From: Comamonadaceae bacterium
Lineage (GTDB): Bacteria > Pseudomonadota > Gammaproteobacteria > Burkholderiales > Burkholderiaceae_C
DNA: 7,810 nucleotides
Direction: 5' to 3'
NCBI GenBank assembly: GCA_947457975.1
Contig: CANGYC010000102.1
Coordinates: 1-7,810 of the forward strand
Shown here: positions 5,431-7,810 of the stretch, in pieces
Layout: each line of letters starts with the position of its first letter
Position numbering within the stretch: the first letter of the stretch is position 1
The notes under the pieces: model-generated
What the model was told of the DNA's origin: nothing
The model's database searches: none
The model's input: only the letters and a program-made list of their open reading frames with translations
Program-made: the position numbers and the translations under genes

Positions 5431-7739
5431 ACGCTCCCGACACCGTGGGCCTGCCTGTGCAGGCGCCCCCGGCTTCTGGCCAGTCGCATATTCATGAAAG
5501 CGCCCGGGCCCAGGTTTGCGGCCTGGCGCCCTATGTGGATGACCTGCCCGAGCTCAAGGGCACGCTGCATGCCGCACCCATACTTTCCAGCGTGGCGCAT
5601 GGCCGCCTCAAGGGCGTGGACAGCCGCGCTGCCCTGGCCCTGCCCGGGGTGCGTGCTGTGGTGCTGGCCAGTGCTATTCCGGGCGATAAGCGCTTTGCCA
5701 CCTACGGCCACGACGAGGCCATCTTTGCCGATGGCCTGGTCGAGCACGTGGGCCAGGTGATCGGCCTGGTGGTGGCCGACTCGGTGAAGCAGGCGCGCCA
5801 GGCCGCCCGCCAGGTGGTGCTGGACATCGAGCCGCTGCCGGCCATCCTGAGCATTCAGGAGGCACTGCAGGCCGGCAGCCAGGTGCTGCCCCCCGTGACC
5901 GTGCGCCGGGGCGAGCCCGAGGCGGCCCTGTCCCGCGCCGCGCACACGCTCAGCGGCAGCCTGGAGGTGGGCGGCCAGGAGCACTTCTACCTGGAGGGGC
6001 AGGTGGCTTACGCCATCCCCAAGGAGCAGGACCAGTGGCTTGTACATTCGAGCACCCAGCACCCCGGCGAGGTGCAGCATTGGATCTCGCACGCCCTGGG
6101 CCTGGGCAATCACGCCGTGACGGTGGAGTGCCGGCGCATGGGCGGCGGCTTTGGCGGCAAGGAGACGCAGGCCGGTCACATGGCCGTGTGGGCTGTGCTG
6201 GCGGCGCGCAAGCTGGGCCGGCCGGTGAAACTGCGCCTGGACCGCGATGACGACTTCATGGTCACCGGCAAGCGCCATCCCTTCGAGTACAGCTACACCG
6301 TGGGCTTTGACGGCACCGGGCTCATGACGGGTCTCAAACTCATGATGGCGGCCAACTGCGGCTTCTCGGCCGATCTCTCCGGCCCCGTGGCCGACCGGGC
6401 GGTCTTTCATGCCGACAACGCTTACTTTCTCTCAGACGTGGAGATCGTCTCCCACCGCTGCAAGACGAACCTGCAGAGCCAGACGGCGTTTCGCGGCTTT
6501 GGCGGGCCGCAGGGCATGATCGTCATCGAAAAAATCATGGGCGACATCGCCCGCCACCTGGGCCTGGACCCGCTGGCCGTGCGCAGGCGCAACCTCTACG
6601 GCGTGGACGAGCGCCACACCACGCACTACCAGATGAAGGTGGAGGACAACGTCCTCGAGCCGCTGCTGGCGACGCTGGCGCGCACCAGCGGCTACGCCGA
6701 ACGGCGTGACGCGATCGCGCGCTTCAATGCCCAGAGCCCGGTGATCAAGCGCGGTATCGCGATCACGCCGGTGAAGTTTGGTATCTCCTTCACGGCCACG
6801 CTTTTCAACCAGGCCGGCGCCCTGGTGCATGTCTACACCGACGGCAGCGTGCTGGTGAACCATGGCGGCACCGAGATGGGCCAGGGCCTGCACACCAAGG
6901 TGGCGCAGATCGTGGCCGACGAGTTGGGCGTGCCCTTCAGCCAGGTCCTCATGACGGCCAGCGACACCAGCAAGGTGCCCAATGCCTCGGCCACGGCCGC
7001 CTCGGCCGGCACCGACCTCAACGCCCGCGCGGCGCAGTACGCAGCCGCCCAGGTGCGCAGCAGCCTGGCGCAGTTTGTGGCCGGGCTCGATGGCTGCGGC
7101 GCCGGCGCCATCACGTTTTCAGGTGGGCAGATCCATTCGCCCCGGCAGTCGCATCCCTTCACCGAGGTGGTGCGCCAGGCCTATGCCAACCGCATCCAGC
7201 TCTGGAGCGATGGCTTTTACCGCACGCCCAAGATTCATTACGACAAGACCACCCTGACCGGCCGGCCCTTTTACTACTTCGCCTACGGCGCGGCCTGCAC
7301 CGAGGTGGCCATCGATACGCTCACTGGCGAGAGTCGGGTGCTGAAGGTGGACATCCTGCACGACGTGGGCAACAGCATCAACCCGGCCATCGATCGGGGG
7401 CAGGTGGAGGGCGGTTTCATCCAAGGCATGGGCTGGCTGACCACCGAGCAACTGGTGTGGAACGACAAGGGCCACCTGTCCACCCACGCGCCCAGCACCT
7501 ACAAGATCCCGGCCACGGGCGACGTGCCCGCGCACTTCAAGGTGGACTTCTGGCCGGAGGCCAACCGCGAGGACAACGTGCACGGCTCCAAGGCCGTGGG
7601 CGAGCCGCCCTTCATGCTGGCCATCAGCGTGTACGAGGCGCTGCGCGATGCGGTGGCTAGCACCAAGCAGGCAGGGCAGGTGGTAGACCTGGTGGCACCA
7701 GCCACGGCTGAGAACGTGCTGCGCGCGCTGACCGAGTAG
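5427..7739 (+). CDS. xdhB: Xanthine dehydrogenase large subunit (molybdopterin-binding, catalytic)
   Basis: XdhB binds the molybdenum cofactor and hydroxylates hypoxanthine and xanthine to urate, passing electrons to XdhA. The 770-residue product is full length for the bacterial subunit. The N-terminal a/b-hammerhead domain covers about residues 20-135, and the molybdopterin-binding domains follow. Cofactor-region residues are visible: Q184 in GGQEHFYLE, MGGGFGGKE (238-246), GTEMGQGLHTK (481-491), VPNASATAASAGTDLN (517-532) and EGGFIQGMGW (661-670). Active-site residues expected of xanthine rather than aldehyde oxidation are present: E246 (bovine E802), R356 in AFRGFGGPQGM (bovine R880), F455 in FGISFT (bovine F1009) and the catalytic base E725 in VGEPPFML (bovine E1261); these equivalences are aligned from memory. 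The gene overlaps xdhA by four bases, consistent with coupled, stoichiometric synthesis. Maturation would need XdhC for insertion of sulfurated cofactor, and that gene is not visible here. Confidence 0.96.
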   Translation: MNAPDTVGLPVQAPPASGQSHIHESARAQVCGLAPYVDDLPELKGTLHAAPILSSVAHGRLKGVDSRAALALPGVRAVVLASAIPGDKRFATYGHDEAIFADGLVEHVGQVIGLVVADSVKQARQAARQVVLDIEPLPAILSIQEALQAGSQVLPPVTVRRGEPEAALSRAAHTLSGSLEVGGQEHFYLEGQVAYAIPKEQDQWLVHSSTQHPGEVQHWISHALGLGNHAVTVECRRMGGGFGGKETQAGHMAVWAVLAARKLGRPVKLRLDRDDDFMVTGKRHPFEYSYTVGFDGTGLMTGLKLMMAANCGFSADLSGPVADRAVFHADNAYFLSDVEIVSHRCKTNLQSQTAFRGFGGPQGMIVIEKIMGDIARHLGLDPLAVRRRNLYGVDERHTTHYQMKVEDNVLEPLLATLARTSGYAERRDAIARFNAQSPVIKRGIAITPVKFGISFTATLFNQAGALVHVYTDGSVLVNHGGTEMGQGLHTKVAQIVADELGVPFSQVLMTASDTSKVPNASATAASAGTDLNARAAQYAAAQVRSSLAQFVAGLDGCGAGAITFSGGQIHSPRQSHPFTEVVRQAYANRIQLWSDGFYRTPKIHYDKTTLTGRPFYYFAYGAACTEVAIDTLTGESRVLKVDILHDVGNSINPAIDRGQVEGGFIQGMGWLTTEQLVWNDKGHLSTHAPSTYKIPATGDVPAHFKVDFWPEANREDNVHGSKAVGEPPFMLAISVYEALRDAVASTKQAGQVVDLVAPATAENVLRALTE

Positions 7740-7741
7740 GA

Positions 7742-7757
7742 GCCCAGTCCTCTGGGC
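7742..7757 (+). terminator. Candidate hairpin after xdhB (weak terminator or attenuator)
   Basis: GCCCAG-TCCT-CTGGGC is a perfect six-base GC-rich stem with a four-base loop, beginning two bases after the xdhB stop. No T-run follows, only a T/G-rich stretch with TGTGTT twice (7764-7769 and 7772-7777), so it is not a standard intrinsic terminator. It could be a transcript-end stabiliser or processing hairpin between xdhB and a downstream gene. The rest of the flank to the right edge shows nothing else I can name. Confidence 0.3.
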
Positions 7758-7810
7758 GATCGGTGTGTTGATGTGTTCGTCGGTCTGCGCAGCGGGTTTG
7801 GGGTGTGCCC

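Noticed and set aside
5382..6410. 342-codon open frame on the minus strand, antisense to xdhB
   Set aside because: It has the same shadow-frame composition, no ribosome binding site in a sensible place, and lies opposite conserved XdhB motifs.
7764..7779. Short tandem repeat TGTGTTGA/TGTGTTCG after xdhB
   Set aside because: Two imperfect eight-base units are within chance expectation for a T/G-rich stretch and have no supporting context.
7771..7810. ATG at 7771, open to the right edge, as a possible start of xdhC
   Set aside because: There is no Shine-Dalgarno, and the 13 codons (MCSSVCAAGLGCA) do not resemble XdhC N-termini. The stretch is too short to support a gene.
1..7810. Search for mobile elements, CRISPR repeats, tRNA or rRNA genes, riboswitches and phage genes
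   Set aside because: No repeat units, terminal inverted repeats, transposase motifs, cloverleaf or conserved RNA elements were seen; nearly every base lies in a conventional metabolic gene.

Overview
The window looks like a piece of chromosome from a GC-rich betaproteobacterium, probably a Comamonadaceae-type member of the Burkholderiales (related to Acidovorax, Hydrogenophaga or Comamonas). This placement is an inference from strong G/C preference at third codon positions, tight gene packing and the gene set; no marker gene confirms it. The locus appears to be devoted to purine uptake and oxidation. Every stretch is accounted for and no gene-free gap reaches 300 bases.

Left part, minus strand, read from about 3859 down to 1: a LysR-type regulator (2912-3859), then a double-domain ABC ATPase of the BMP/nucleoside-importer type (1324-2892), then two inner-membrane permeases of the BPD_transp_2 family (264-1337, and 1-264 cut by the left edge). 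The spacing is operon-like: 19 bases between regulator and ATPase, a 14-base overlap between ATPase and first permease, and a one-base TGATG overlap between the permeases. The substrate-binding lipoprotein that such an importer needs is not in the window.

Right part, plus strand: xdhA (3931-5430) and xdhB (5427-7739), joined by an ATGA overlap. They encode the iron-sulfur/FAD subunit and the molybdenum subunit of a bacterial xanthine dehydrogenase. All eight cluster cysteines and the main active-site residues of true xanthine dehydrogenases are visible. The maturation gene xdhC, often next to xdhAB, does not start in any recognisable form before the right edge; a short GC-rich hairpin follows xdhB.

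The two transcription units diverge from a 71-base region (3860-3930) that holds two short perfect dyads, one beside each start codon, which are candidate operators for the LysR protein. The likely logic is that the transporter imports a purine base or nucleoside, xanthine dehydrogenase oxidises hypoxanthine/xanthine to urate, and the LysR protein senses a pathway compound and controls both arms. I see no mobile element, CRISPR array, RNA gene, phage gene or plainly new system. The findings are mostly modest points about architecture, start sites and variant residues.
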